In this document: positions 40,222-49,419 of the stretch, piece by piece | Layout: the number at the start of each line of letters is the position of its first letter | How positions within the stretch are numbered: position 1 is the stretch's first letter | NCBI RefSeq assembly: GCF_030811685.1 | Contig: NZ_JAUSRF010000003.1 | Coordinates: 1-64,000 of the forward strand | Reading direction: 5' to 3' | DNA: 64,000 nucleotides | DNA from: Neorhizobium huautlense | GTDB lineage: Bacteria; Pseudomonadota; Alphaproteobacteria; Rhizobiales; Rhizobiaceae | Position numbers and translations under genes: made by a program | Notes under the pieces: model-generated | Database searches by the model: none | What the model was told of the DNA's origin: nothing | The model's input: only the letters and a program-made list of their open reading frames with translations

Positions 40222-41070
40222 TCAGTTCTCCAGCCATGCGGGGTCACGCCGCAGCACTTCCAGCCTGTCCTTCGGATGGTCGAGGCTTGGAAGAGCGTTG
40301 AGAAGACCGCGCGTATAGGGATGTTGCGCCTGATCGAGATCGGCGGCGGCGATCGTTTCGACGACACGTCCGGCATACATGATGATGACGCGGTCGCAGA
40401 AACTGCGCACGAGATTGAGGTCGTGGCTGATGAAGATCAGGCCGATATTGCGCTCCACCACGAGGTCGTCGAGGATCGACAGAACCTGCTGGCGCACCGT
40501 CACGTCGAGCGCGGAAGTCGGCTCGTCGGCGATGATCAGCGATGGCTGGGCGATCAGCATCATCGAGATCATGATGCGCTGGCCCATGCCGCCGGACACC
40601 TCATGCGGATAAAGATCGAAGACGCGTTCCGGATCGCGGATGTTGACGCGTTCCAGCATGGCAAGCGTGCGGCTGCGCGCCTCCTGCGACGTGGCGCGTT
40701 CGTGCAGGATCACCGTTTCGGAAATCTGCTCGCCCACCGTCATCACCGGGTTCAGCGAATATTTCGGGTCCTGCAGGATCATGGCGATGCGCCGTCCGCG
40801 AATGGAGCGCATCTCCTCTTCGCTCGCCGTCAAAAGATCGATATCCTCGAACTGCATGCGGTTGGCCTTGACGATCGCCTGCGGCGGTTGCAGCCGCATG
40901 ATAGCGCGGCCGGTCGTGCTCTTGCCGGAACCGGATTCACCGATGATGCCGATCTTTTCGCGGCCAACGGTGAAGGATACGTCGCGCACGGCGGTGGTGA
41001 CGCCGGAGAGCGTCGGGAACTCGACGGACATGTTTTCGACCGTCAGAATGGTATCGGATGTGTTAGCCAT
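40222..41070 (-). CDS. ABC transporter ATP-binding protein (DppD/OppD type)
   Basis: A 282-residue ATPase with Walker A GESGSGKST, signature VSGGMGQRIMISMML, Walker [13 protein letters not shown] and a C-terminal extension with HPYTRGLLNALPSL. The start at 41070 (MANTSDT) overlaps the permease stop by 8 bp. It is the same length as, and closely resembles, its counterpart at 30053-30901. Confidence 0.92.
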   Translation of the reverse strand: MANTSDTILTVENMSVEFPTLSGVTTAVRDVSFTVGREKIGIIGESGSGKSTTGRAIMRLQPPQAIVKANRMQFEDIDLLTASEEEMRSIRGRRIAMILQDPKYSLNPVMTVGEQISETVILHERATSQEARSRTLAMLERVNIRDPERVFDLYPHEVSGGMGQRIMISMMLIAQPSLIIADEPTSALDVTVRQQVLSILDDLVVERNIGLIFISHDLNLVRSFCDRVIIMYAGRVVETIAAADLDQAQHPYTRGLLNALPSLDHPKDRLEVLRRDPAWLEN

Positions 41071-41977
41071 TGCGGGGATCCATGATGTCGCGCAGCCCGT
41101 CGCCGAGCAGGTTGAAGGCAAGGCTGACGGTCAGGATCGCAATGCCTGGAACCGTTGTCAGCCACCATGCGTCGAGCAGATATTGGCGGCCGGATGCGGC
41201 CATCGCGCCCCATTCTGCCATCGGCGGCTGAGCTCCAAGCCCAAGGAAGCCGAGGCCGGCAGCCGTCAGGATGATGCTCGACATGTTGAGCGTGAGACGC
41301 ACAATGATCGATGGTGCGCAAAGCGGCACGATGTGGCGCAGGAGAATGCGTCCGGTGCCGGCGCCCTGAAGTTCGGCGGCGATGACGAAATCGGCATTGC
41401 GGAAGGTCAGCGTTTCGGCACGCGCCAGACGCGCGATCGGCGGCCAGACGGTGAGCGCGATGGCAATGACCGCGTTTTCGATGCCGGGGCCAAGCGCTGC
41501 CGAAAAAGCCAGCGCCAGGACGAGGCTCGGGAAGGAGAGAAAGATGTCGGTGATGCGCATCAGCACGACATCTACCCAGCCGCCGAGATAACCGGCGGTG
41601 GCGCCGATGACAAAGCCGATTGGCGCGACGATGACCGTGACGAGGATAGTGATATAGAGCGTTGTCCGTGCGCCGTAGATCAGGCGCGAGAAGACATCGC
41701 GCCCGAATTCGTCGGTGCCGAACCAGTGCGCCGCGGACGGAGCCTGAAGCGCCATCGCGAAATCCTGCGCGAAGGGGTCGTGGATCGCGATCATTGGAGC
41801 AAACGCTGCGACGATGACGAGCAGGAGGACGACGGCAAAACCCGCGAAAGCAAGGGGATTCGCAACGAGGCTCAACCAGCCGAGATAGACGGTGTGCAGT
41901 CTTGCCTGACGCGCCGAGGTGAAGTCCTCGCTGATCAGCCAGTCATGCAGATTTGAGAAAGTGCCGGACTTTGCCAT
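41063..41977 (-). CDS. ABC transporter permease (DppC type)
   Basis: A 304-residue permease with the family's TDEFGRDVFSRLIYGARTT signature, an EAA loop (NADFVIAAELQGAGTGRILLRH) and about six membrane segments. The C-terminal end VSLAFNLLGDGLRDIMDPR parallels VSLAFNLVGDTLRDLLDPR-like sequence in the paralogous operon. It begins directly after the DppB-type permease stop. Confidence 0.93.
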   Translation of the reverse strand: MAKSGTFSNLHDWLISEDFTSARQARLHTVYLGWLSLVANPLAFAGFAVVLLLVIVAAFAPMIAIHDPFAQDFAMALQAPSAAHWFGTDEFGRDVFSRLIYGARTTLYITILVTVIVAPIGFVIGATAGYLGGWVDVVLMRITDIFLSFPSLVLALAFSAALGPGIENAVIAIALTVWPPIARLARAETLTFRNADFVIAAELQGAGTGRILLRHIVPLCAPSIIVRLTLNMSSIILTAAGLGFLGLGAQPPMAEWGAMAASGRQYLLDAWWLTTVPGIAILTVSLAFNLLGDGLRDIMDPRNG

Positions 41978-43039
41978 TTAGCGGGTCCTCGGATCGATGA
42001 AGCGATAGACGATGTCGGACAGAAGGTTGATCGCGATCGATATGATGCCGATCAAAAGCACGCTTCCGAGCACGGCGTTCATATCGGCGAAGAACAGCGC
42101 CGAGGTGAGATAGGAGCCGAGTCCGGGCCAAGCGAAAACCGTCTCGATCAGCACCGTACCGTCCAGCAGGCCGCAATAGGCAAGTGCGATAACGGTCAGA
42201 AGCTGGACGCGGATGTTGCGAAACGCATGCCGCCAGACGATCGGACGCTGACCTAGTCCTTTGGCACGTGCGGTCAGGATGTATTCCTGACGCATCTGTT
42301 CCAGCATGAAGCTGCGTGTCATGCGGCTGAGATAGGCCATCGACGCATAACCGAGGATGACGGCCGGTGCGATGATGTGATGCAGCGCACTGCGAAACAC
42401 ATCCCAATGGCCACCAAGAGCGGCATCGATCAGGATGAAGTTCGTGCGTGCCTGCACGATGCCTTCGTCATAAAGATAGATGCGTCCACCGGGCGGAATG
42501 GCGCCGAGGTGAGCGTAGAAAACCAGGATGACGATCGTGCCGAGCCAGAAGATCGGTGTCGAATAGCCGAGAAGCCCGACAACGCGAGCAACATGGTCGA
42601 CCCATGTCCCCTTGCGCACGGCGGCGATGACGCCAAGCGGAATGCCCAGCCCTGCGCCGATGATCGTTGCCAGCGTCGCCAACTCGATGGTGGCGGGAAA
42701 GACGCGTGCGAGATCCGTTGAGACGGGTTGCTTGGTGATGATCGACTGGCCGAAATCCAGACGGACGACATCGCTGAGATAACCGGCGAACTGGACATAG
42801 ATCGGCCTGTCCAGCCCCATTTCCTTGTAAACGCGATCATAGGTGGCTTGATCCGCCTGATCGCCGATCACCGCGATGACGGGATCGGCAGGAACCATGC
42901 GGCCGACTGTAAAGGTGATCATCATCAGGCCCAGCAAGGTCGTCAGGATCACCACGAACGATGTCGCGACCTTGCCCGCAGCTTTTGGAAGCGCGGACTT
43001 TCGGGGCGCAGAGGGTTCTGAGGTCTGGATAATGCTCAT
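41978..43039 (-). CDS. ABC transporter permease (DppB type)
   Basis: A 353-residue permease with TSFVVILTTLLGLMMITFTVGRMVPADPVIAVIG at the N-terminus and an EAA loop (QEYILTARAKGLGQRPIVWRH). Partner of the permease at 41063-41977 in the xyloside-linked importer. Confidence 0.93.
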   Translation of the reverse strand: MSIIQTSEPSAPRKSALPKAAGKVATSFVVILTTLLGLMMITFTVGRMVPADPVIAVIGDQADQATYDRVYKEMGLDRPIYVQFAGYLSDVVRLDFGQSIITKQPVSTDLARVFPATIELATLATIIGAGLGIPLGVIAAVRKGTWVDHVARVVGLLGYSTPIFWLGTIVILVFYAHLGAIPPGGRIYLYDEGIVQARTNFILIDAALGGHWDVFRSALHHIIAPAVILGYASMAYLSRMTRSFMLEQMRQEYILTARAKGLGQRPIVWRHAFRNIRVQLLTVIALAYCGLLDGTVLIETVFAWPGLGSYLTSALFFADMNAVLGSVLLIGIISIAINLLSDIVYRFIDPRTR

Positions 43040-43064
43040 ACCGCTATCCTTGAAATTTATGAGG

Positions 43065-44657
43065 TCACTCGGACTTGGTCACCGTGTCCCAGCGGGTCAG
43101 CCATGTCGGATGGCCGACATATCCTTTCACTTCATGGCGGACCGCTTTCGGGTCGGTGCGCTGGAAAGAGGTGACGAGTGCGGGTGATGCGCGCAGATAG
43201 GTTTCGTTGATCCGTGCATAAAGCGCGTCGCGTTTTTCCGCATCGGTCTCGTGGGCGGCCGCTATGACCATGTCCTGAATATCTTTCGGAACGTCCCAGG
43301 CGGATCGCCAGGCCACCAGACCGGACAGTTTTGCGTCGTCGGCATTGTTTGCGTTGGTGGCGTAGGATTGCAGGACCGCATGCGGGTCGGGCAGACGCTC
43401 GCCGGTGCGCGACGAGAACAATTCGAACTGGCGCGAGCGGAATTTGCCGATCTGGTCGCCGATCTGAAGGTCGAGCTTGATGCCGGCCTTGGCGGCACTG
43501 TTCTGGAGCGAAACGCCGAGTTCGGATTCCGGCGTGCCGGGCTGGGCAAAATAGACCTTCGAGAAACCGTCCGGATAACCCGCTTCGGCAAGCAGTTGCT
43601 TGGCCTTGTCGACATCGAGTTTGTACGGCATTTCGTCCGATGCGCCGGGCAGACCGGCGGGGATGATGGTCTGTTGTTTGGTGCCGTAATATTTCATCAC
43701 GGAATTGGCCAGGCCGTCATAATCGATGAGATAGCGGAAGGCCTCGCGAACCTTGGGGTTGGAAAGGATCTCGTCCTTCTGGTTCAGCGCCAGATAATAA
43801 AACCCGAAGCCCGGCACCTTCTGAACAGTCACCTTGCCGTCTCTTTCGAGGCCGGAAAGATCCGTCGATGACAGACGCGTGGCAACGTCAACGTCGCCGG
43901 CGTCGATCTGCAGGCGTTGCGCGGACGATTCCGGCACATGTCCCATATAGACGCGCTTCATTGCCGGCATGCCCTTCCAGTAATCCTTGAAGGCATCGGC
44001 GATCAGCAACTGGTTGGAGCGCCAGGTGACGAGGGAATAGGGGCCGGAACCCGCGTCTGCCGTCTGCAAATAGTTGCGTGCCCAGTCGCCGTCCTTTTCC
44101 TTGCCGGCGAGAAACGTGGCATCGACGATGGAGGTGGAATAGCTGGCGAGGGAATAGAGGATGAGATTGGGATTCCAGACTTCCGGTGTCTGCAGTACCA
44201 GCGTGTGGTCGTCTTCTGCCCGGATCAGTTCATCCACGTTCTTTGCCGAAAAACCCCATTGGCGAAGATCCGTGGAGGGGGCGAGGCCCAGTTTGACCAG
44301 TCGATGCAGCGACCATTCGACATCGTGCGCCGTCACCGGATTGCCCGAATGGAAGGTCACGCCCTGCTGGATCTTGAAGGTGAAGGTCTTGCCGTCTTCG
44401 GAAATGGTCCAGCTTTCCGCAAGGGATGGCTGGGGATCGGTGATGTTGTCGGGCGGCAGGGCGATCAGGCGATCGTAGAGGTTCGCGACCACCTCCGCAG
44501 CCTCAAGTTGGTTGATCTCATGCGGATCGAGACCGCGCATCGTCGTCATGGTGATCGCGATGACAAGCTCATCCTTCGGGGTGGCCGCAATGGCCGCAGG
44601 GCCGAAGGCCGTTGCCGTCATGGCGCACGCAAGCAGCGCACGTTTCAACATCTTCAT
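43065..44657 (-). CDS. ABC transporter substrate-binding protein (SBP family 5)
   Basis: A 530-residue periplasmic receptor. The start at 44657 (MKMLKRALLACAMTATAFGPAAIA) gives a proper signal peptide and has GGGAGGCAGAT ahead; the ATG at 44741 does not. Landmarks are LAESWTISEDGKTFTFKIQQGVTFHSGNPVTAHDVEWSLHRLV and YLIDYDGLANSVMKYYG. With the GH43 enzyme in the operon the ligand is probably a xylose- or arabinose-containing oligosaccharide. Confidence 0.9.
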   Translation of the reverse strand: MKMLKRALLACAMTATAFGPAAIAATPKDELVIAITMTTMRGLDPHEINQLEAAEVVANLYDRLIALPPDNITDPQPSLAESWTISEDGKTFTFKIQQGVTFHSGNPVTAHDVEWSLHRLVKLGLAPSTDLRQWGFSAKNVDELIRAEDDHTLVLQTPEVWNPNLILYSLASYSTSIVDATFLAGKEKDGDWARNYLQTADAGSGPYSLVTWRSNQLLIADAFKDYWKGMPAMKRVYMGHVPESSAQRLQIDAGDVDVATRLSSTDLSGLERDGKVTVQKVPGFGFYYLALNQKDEILSNPKVREAFRYLIDYDGLANSVMKYYGTKQQTIIPAGLPGASDEMPYKLDVDKAKQLLAEAGYPDGFSKVYFAQPGTPESELGVSLQNSAAKAGIKLDLQIGDQIGKFRSRQFELFSSRTGERLPDPHAVLQSYATNANNADDAKLSGLVAWRSAWDVPKDIQDMVIAAAHETDAEKRDALYARINETYLRASPALVTSFQRTDPKAVRHEVKGYVGHPTWLTRWDTVTKSE

Positions 44658-44723
44658 ATCTGCCTCCCAAGGCTCCTCAACCTCGCCATATCGAAATTTC
44701 AGTATCGACATGGATTTCAAATC

Positions 44724-44733
44724 TGATATATCA
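44724..44733. promoter_or_regulatory. Candidate GntR operator (TGATATATCA)
   Basis: A perfect 10-bp palindrome midway between the binding-protein gene and the divergent GntR gene. FCD-type GntR proteins often bind short palindromes of this kind at such positions. Confidence 0.45.
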
Positions 44734-44774
44734 AGTTTCACACAAATTGATCGTCGTCAACGGATTTTCGGAAA

Positions 44775-45485
44775 ATGACCGCTGCCAACCCCTCTTCATC
44801 AAGTCAGGCCGAGTTCGAAAAAATCGACGCCAGCTTCCAGATGACGGTGCGTGATCATGTCCATCGCGCCATGCGCAGCGCCATCATCTCGGGGCGTTTT
44901 CAGCCGGGCCAGAAGATCAACGAACGTAATCTTGCCGAGCAGTTCGGGGTCAGCACGACCCCCATCAAGGAGGCGTTGCGCCAGCTTGAGACGGAAGGGC
45001 TGGTGGAGGCGCTACCGCGCCGCGGCGTGGTCATCCGCTTCAGCATGTCCTGGGCGGAGGAAATGATTCTCGCCCGCGCCGCGCTGGAATCGATGATCGC
45101 GCATCTGGCGGCAAAACGTATCGATGAAAAGGGCAAGGCTGCACTCTCGGTGATCGCCACTCGCATGAAGGAAGCGACCGCTTCCGGCGATGCGGACAGT
45201 CTGATTGCGCTCAACGAGACGTTTCACGATCACGTCCACAAAAGTTCGCAATGTGGATATCTCGCCAAGCTGATCGAACGGCAGCAGTTTTATGACGCAA
45301 GCATTCGCCGCGTCATTCATCTCGATCCGACCGAACGGCAAAAGGCGCTGGATGAACATGTCGCCATTGCCGAAGCGATCGCCGCAGGCGACGCCGACAA
45401 GGCGGAACGGACCATGCGCGACCATGTCGTGCGATCCGGCGACACGTATCTGAGCATCGTTTTCAAGAAAAAGGGAGAGGTCTGA
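44775..45485 (+). CDS. GntR-family regulator (FCD/FadR subfamily)
   Basis: A 236-residue regulator. The winged helix (residues 22-90) holds VHRAMRSAIISGRFQPGQKINERNLAEQFGVSTTPIKEALRQLETEGLVEALPRRGVVI. An all-helical FCD ligand domain follows, with the metal-binding pattern of an aspartate/asparagine and three histidines (LNETFHDHVHKSS; LDEHVAIAEAI; RDHVVRSG). FCD proteins typically sense organic acids or sugar acids. It is followed within 2 bp by the DapA-family gene and is divergent from the importer, so it probably controls both. Confidence 0.9.
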   Translation: MTAANPSSSSQAEFEKIDASFQMTVRDHVHRAMRSAIISGRFQPGQKINERNLAEQFGVSTTPIKEALRQLETEGLVEALPRRGVVIRFSMSWAEEMILARAALESMIAHLAAKRIDEKGKAALSVIATRMKEATASGDADSLIALNETFHDHVHKSSQCGYLAKLIERQQFYDASIRRVIHLDPTERQKALDEHVAIAEAIAAGDADKAERTMRDHVVRSGDTYLSIVFKKKGEV

Positions 45486-45486
45486 C

Positions 45487-46407
45487 GTGAGTGATAAAAT
45501 GAATACCGTCAGGAAGGCACTAACCGGAATTTCCGGTGTCCCGGTGACACCCTACAAGGGCGATGGTTCTATCGATATCGCCAAGCTGAAGACGCTGATC
45601 AAGAAAATGGCGCAGGCGCGGGTGCACAACCTCATGGCTGCCGGCAATACAGGCGAATTCTTTACGCTGACGATGGATGAAGTGCGGGAGGTGCATGCCG
45701 CGACGATCGAGGCTGCGGATGGCAAGGCGCTGGTCAGTGCCGCTGTGGGGCGCTCGCTGACGGATGCCAAGGTGCTTGCGAAAGATGCGATCGCAGCCGG
45801 TGCCGACGCGATCATGGGCCATCATCCGATGGACCCCTTTGCCGGACCATCCTATCAGGCCGGGTATTTTCTCGAACTGGCCGATTTTTCGACGGTGCCG
45901 GTCATCGCTTATGTCCGCAGTGACGGCTTCTCAGTCGCCGATTTTCGAAAGCTCGCTCTTCATCCCAACATCGCCGGCATCAAGTTCGCATCGCCGAACC
46001 TCATGCTGCTGTCGGAGGTCATTCGCTCCACGCAGGATGCGCCTGCCATCTGGGTCTGCGGTCTCGCCGAAGGCTGGGCTCCGGCCTTTTACGCCATGGG
46101 TGCGCGCGGCTTCACATCCGGCCTCGTCAATGTCTTTCCGGAACGCTCCCATGCCGTACACCAGGCGCTCGAAGCGGGTGATTATGCCCAGGCCCGCGCG
46201 CTCATCGACGGTATTGCAGGCTTCGAGATGTTGCGCACGAAATACAATAACGGCGCGAATGTAACGGTCGTCAAGGAAGCGCTGGGCATGCTCGGCACCG
46301 ATGTCGGACCGGTCCGACTGCCAGGCGTGGTCGCGCTCAACGACGAGGAGCGAAACATCCTTCGCGGCATCGTCGATCGTGTCAAAGCCGAAGCGCTGGC
46401 TGCCTGA
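45487..46407 (+). CDS. DapA-family (DHDPS/NAL superfamily) lyase or dehydratase
   Basis: A 306-residue class I aldolase-fold protein. The Schiff-base lysine is K166 (AGIKFASPN), the catalytic tyrosine Y142 (PVIAYVRSD), and the phosphate/carboxylate loop is AAGNTGEFFTL (51-61), where GNTGE marks catabolic members rather than DHDPS itself. Partners in this family include 2-keto-3-deoxy sugar-acid aldolases and 5-keto-4-deoxyglucarate dehydratase. With an acid-sugar dehydratase encoded next, it most likely acts on the 2-keto-3-deoxy product. GTG start at 45487, with GGGAGAGG ahead. Confidence 0.85.
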   Translation: MSDKMNTVRKALTGISGVPVTPYKGDGSIDIAKLKTLIKKMAQARVHNLMAAGNTGEFFTLTMDEVREVHAATIEAADGKALVSAAVGRSLTDAKVLAKDAIAAGADAIMGHHPMDPFAGPSYQAGYFLELADFSTVPVIAYVRSDGFSVADFRKLALHPNIAGIKFASPNLMLLSEVIRSTQDAPAIWVCGLAEGWAPAFYAMGARGFTSGLVNVFPERSHAVHQALEAGDYAQARALIDGIAGFEMLRTKYNNGANVTVVKEALGMLGTDVGPVRLPGVVALNDEERNILRGIVDRVKAEALAA

Positions 46408-46420
46408 TCGGAGACAAGAC

Positions 46421-47560
46421 GTGCACATTACCGGTATCAAGACCTACATGCAGCGCGTGGACGAGCGCCCGCGCCTTCTTTTGAAGATCGAGACGAGCGA
46501 AGGCATTTCCGGCTGGGGTGAATGTTACAATCACGGCCCCGACTGGGCGCTGCCACCGCTTCTCGACTACCTCTTTCACCAGATCGAGGGGGAAGACCCG
46601 CGCCGCGTCGAATTCCTCGTGCTGAAACTCAACCAGCAATGCCGCTTTCCTCCTGGAGCCCTCGGTCTTGCCGCGATTTCCGCAATCGATCACGCATTGT
46701 GGGATATCGCTGGCAAGGCTGCGGGCCTGCCGGTCTACATGCTGCTCGGCGGCAGTGTGCGTGATCGGGTGCGGGTCTATTGCGGCGTCTATACCGCACC
46801 TGATCCCGAACAGGTGCTCGACCAGACCCTCAAGCTCAACGCGGATTACGGTTATACCGCCTTCAAGCTCAGCCCCTACCGCCGCGACCTTCATTCCGGG
46901 CGTTGGGGAGAACTGGTGAAGGAGACAGGCGACTGGTTTGGCCGCATCCGCGAGATCACGCCATCGCATTTCGAGTTCGCCTTCGATGCGCATGCGAAAA
47001 TCTTCGAGCCTTACAAGGCTGTGCAGCTCGCAGCGGCGATCGCGCCGAATGATCCGATGTTCTACGAGGAGCCGATCCGCCCGGAGCATATTCCGGCCTG
47101 GAAAGAATTGAAGTCGAAGGTGACCGTGCCGCTCGCCACCGGCGAGTCGCTATACAACCGTTTCGAGTTCCTCAATCTGCTGTCGAACCAGGGGGCGGAT
47201 ATCATCCAGCCGGATATTTGCGTGGTCGGTGGCGTCTCGGAAATGCGCCGCATCGCAACCATCGCGGAAGCCCATTACGTGACGGTCGCGCCGCATAATC
47301 CCATGGGGCCGCTCGCCACCGCCGTCAACGTGCATTTCTGCGCGGCGCAGCCGAATTTCCATGTTCTCGAATTCAAGACGCATGTCCATGCGCCCTGGGC
47401 GCTCGATCCTTACATGCCGGTTGATGGCCATATGGAGCTGCGCCCGGATCGCCCCGGCTGGGGCATCGAGATCGACGAAAAAGTGCTCGAGAGGGAGGAC
47501 TATGTTCACTGGGAGCGCAAGGTGACCCGAAAGCCGGATGGCGGGACCGCCTATCCATGA
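46421..47560 (+). CDS. Enolase-superfamily acid-sugar dehydratase (mandelate racemase-like)
   Basis: A 379-residue enolase-superfamily protein with an N-terminal capping domain and a modified TIM barrel. Metal ligands and catalytic residues are visible: D189 and H191 (AFDAHAK), E216/E217 (FYEEPIR), E242 (ATGESLY) and H292 (VAPHNPMGP). The pattern resembles galactonate/mannonate dehydratases, which remove water from an aldonate to give a 2-keto-3-deoxy acid. The specific sugar acid is not clear. The GTG at 46421 is preferred as start since CGGAGA precedes it and the protein then begins HITGIKTYMQRV, as usual for the family. Confidence 0.85.
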   Translation: MHITGIKTYMQRVDERPRLLLKIETSEGISGWGECYNHGPDWALPPLLDYLFHQIEGEDPRRVEFLVLKLNQQCRFPPGALGLAAISAIDHALWDIAGKAAGLPVYMLLGGSVRDRVRVYCGVYTAPDPEQVLDQTLKLNADYGYTAFKLSPYRRDLHSGRWGELVKETGDWFGRIREITPSHFEFAFDAHAKIFEPYKAVQLAAAIAPNDPMFYEEPIRPEHIPAWKELKSKVTVPLATGESLYNRFEFLNLLSNQGADIIQPDICVVGGVSEMRRIATIAEAHYVTVAPHNPMGPLATAVNVHFCAAQPNFHVLEFKTHVHAPWALDPYMPVDGHMELRPDRPGWGIEIDEKVLEREDYVHWERKVTRKPDGGTAYP

Positions 47561-47567
47561 TTCACTG

Positions 47568-47589
47568 AGTGCCGCCTGCGGGCGGTACT
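47568..47589 (+). terminator. Hairpin after the acid-sugar dehydratase gene
   Basis: AGTGCCGCC-TGCG-GGCGGTACT forms a 9-bp stem with one G-T pair and a 4-nt loop, starting 8 bp after the stop. The T tract behind it is weak (CTCCTTTGG), so termination is possible but not certain. The remaining sequence to 47801 shows no further gene. Confidence 0.5.
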
Positions 47590-47801
47590 CCTTTGGTGCG
47601 AATTCGAGGCGGAAATGTCGCAGATGTTGGAGTGAGCAGGAATGGTGCGGGACGACGAAGTTCGACCGCGCTGAAAACAACACCCCGTGAACCGAAAGAA
47701 ATCACGGCCACTTTGCTTGAGAGATCCGGTTGCCGCTTCATATAGCGCTGAAGGCAACACGCAAATCTTCGGCCTGCCCGCAGGTCTCAAGGAGCAGGCT
47801 C

Positions 47802-48611
47802 ATGGATATCACCCGTCTTTGCGATCGAACCTGGGGCGCTCTGCTGGAGGAGCGGCAAGGAAAACCTTCGCAATGGCTTGGCTCGACGGGTGTTGCGGCA
47901 CATGAGCTTTATCTTCCTCTTGCACGAAGAACCGGCAGGCCGATGGTGATTGCGCAGGTTGGCCAGTCACTTGATGGACGCGTTGCCACCGTCGATGGCG
48001 ATGCCCGCGATCTTTCCGGGCAGGACGGTTTCGATCACCTTCACCGCATTCGCGCGCTTGTCGATGCGGTTGTCGTCGGCGTCGGCTGCGTGTTGGCGGA
48101 CGACCCCCGGCTGACAGTGCGCAATGTGCGTGGCCCGAACCCTGTGCGCGTCGCCATCGATCCCAATGGCCGTATCCCTCTCGGCCTGAAACTGCTCAAT
48201 GGCCAGGCGGAGACGATCATCGTTCAGGCGGAGGACACCGCCCCGCGTGACGATGTCGAGACGATCACATTGCCGCGCAATGCAGCCGGCCAGCTGGAAC
48301 CGGCGGATATTTTAGCTGCACTCACGGCAAGAGGTTTTGCCAATATCCTGATCGAGGGCGGCGCGACGACGATCGAGCATTTTCTCTGTCAGGGGCTGCT
48401 GGATCGTCTGCATGTCTGTATCTCGCCGATCATCGTCGGCTCCGGCTTGCCGGGCCTGAGCCTGCCGCCGATCAAGGTTTTGTCGCAGGCGCTGCGCCCA
48501 CGGGTGACCACCTATAATCTGGGGAGCGACATCCTGTTCGACTGCGATTTTCGCGCCGACGCAGCACACGATCTCCGATCGGAGCCGGCAAGCGGCATCG
48601 CCGCCGAATAG
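47802..48611 (+). CDS. RibD C-terminal-domain reductase (stand-alone, dihydrofolate-reductase-like)
   Basis: A 269-residue protein consisting of an N-terminal extension of about 45 residues and a RibD_C/DHFR-fold reductase domain: VIAQVGQSLDGRVATVDGDARDLSGQDGFDHLHRIRALVDAVVVGVGCVLADDPRLTVR, then RVAIDPNGRIPL and ILIEGGATTIEHFLCQGLLDRLHV. In riboflavin synthesis this domain reduces the ribosyl side chain of the GTP-derived aminopyrimidine with NADPH. The deaminase domain of bacterial RibD is absent. The start at 47802 (MDITRL) has AAGGAG 8 bp ahead; a TTG at 47730 has none. It converges on the glycosylation operon, whose far end has a GTP cyclohydrolase II. Confidence 0.85.
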   Translation: MDITRLCDRTWGALLEERQGKPSQWLGSTGVAAHELYLPLARRTGRPMVIAQVGQSLDGRVATVDGDARDLSGQDGFDHLHRIRALVDAVVVGVGCVLADDPRLTVRNVRGPNPVRVAIDPNGRIPLGLKLLNGQAETIIVQAEDTAPRDDVETITLPRNAAGQLEPADILAALTARGFANILIEGGATTIEHFLCQGLLDRLHVCISPIIVGSGLPGLSLPPIKVLSQALRPRVTTYNLGSDILFDCDFRADAAHDLRSEPASGIAAE

Positions 48612-48636
48612 GCGGCAACAGTATCTGCCCATCCCC

Positions 48637-49419
48637 TCAGCGCAGGGCAAACATGTCCCAATGACCGACTTCGCAAGCGCTATCGGCATGATCGAGCCGA
48701 TAGCTACGCCAGTCTTCCACCAGTGCCTGATCCAGCAATCCCGTTTCGGCGGCGGCCGTCGCGAGGCCGGAAATGAATTGCCGTTGCAGTTCGGCCTCAC
48801 AAGCTCCGAGCCGCCAGGGGCTTTTGGCAACACAGACGCGAAAACCGGCTGTCTGGAGGATATCGCGCAACACGCCCTCCGCGACAGGCCCAAGTGCCGG
48901 CCCAAAACCCTTGTCGCGCCTTTGATGGGCATTAAACGCTGTCACGATGCGAGCATCCGCCTCGTGGGCATGCTCCCAGATACAGTGCCCGTCATAGTTC
49001 AGCGCCGTGTACAAACCGCATCCCGGTTTTTCCAGCGAGGTCACCAGCCTCTGGAGAAAACTGGCGGATACGAGGTCAAACAGTGCCGATGCCGTCACCA
49101 GTCGTGCTTGGCTGAACAGCGCAAGTGAGGGGTCGCTGAGGTCTGCCTGAATGCAGGTCAGGTGCACATTGCCATTATGGCGGCTTGCGGCTTCGGCCAG
49201 AAGCCGAGTGTCATTGTCGACAAGGTGCCATTGCCATCGTGTTGAAGCCGGCAAGAATGCCCGGATCGTCGAGCCGGTACCGCAGCCGAGATCGACAACG
49301 GAGACAGTCTGGCCGCCGGCATCCGCATGTGCGGTCGCCTTTTCAAGCAGGCCTGCATCGCGTGCGGCATGATCCGCCTTTTCGCGCAGATCGAGCCAGC
49401 GTGTATCAAACCCGCTCAT
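48637..49419 (-). CDS. Class I SAM-dependent methyltransferase
   Basis: A 260-residue methyltransferase with motif I VVDLGCGTGSTI (41-52), the acidic residue after strand two in HLVDNDTRLL, and motif post-I region TCIQADLSDPSLAL. The C-terminal half (LNYDGHCIWEHAHEAD, then FGPALGPVAEGVLRDIL) is likely to shape the acceptor site. It overlaps the glycosyltransferase by 4 bp and is the last gene of the minus-strand operon from 53800. The acceptor is unknown; a sugar or pterin-like hydroxyl is plausible from context. Confidence 0.85.
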   Translation of the reverse strand: MSGFDTRWLDLREKADHAARDAGLLEKATAHADAGGQTVSVVDLGCGTGSTIRAFLPASTRWQWHLVDNDTRLLAEAASRHNGNVHLTCIQADLSDPSLALFSQARLVTASALFDLVSASFLQRLVTSLEKPGCGLYTALNYDGHCIWEHAHEADARIVTAFNAHQRRDKGFGPALGPVAEGVLRDILQTAGFRVCVAKSPWRLGACEAELQRQFISGLATAAAETGLLDQALVEDWRSYRLDHADSACEVGHWDMFALR

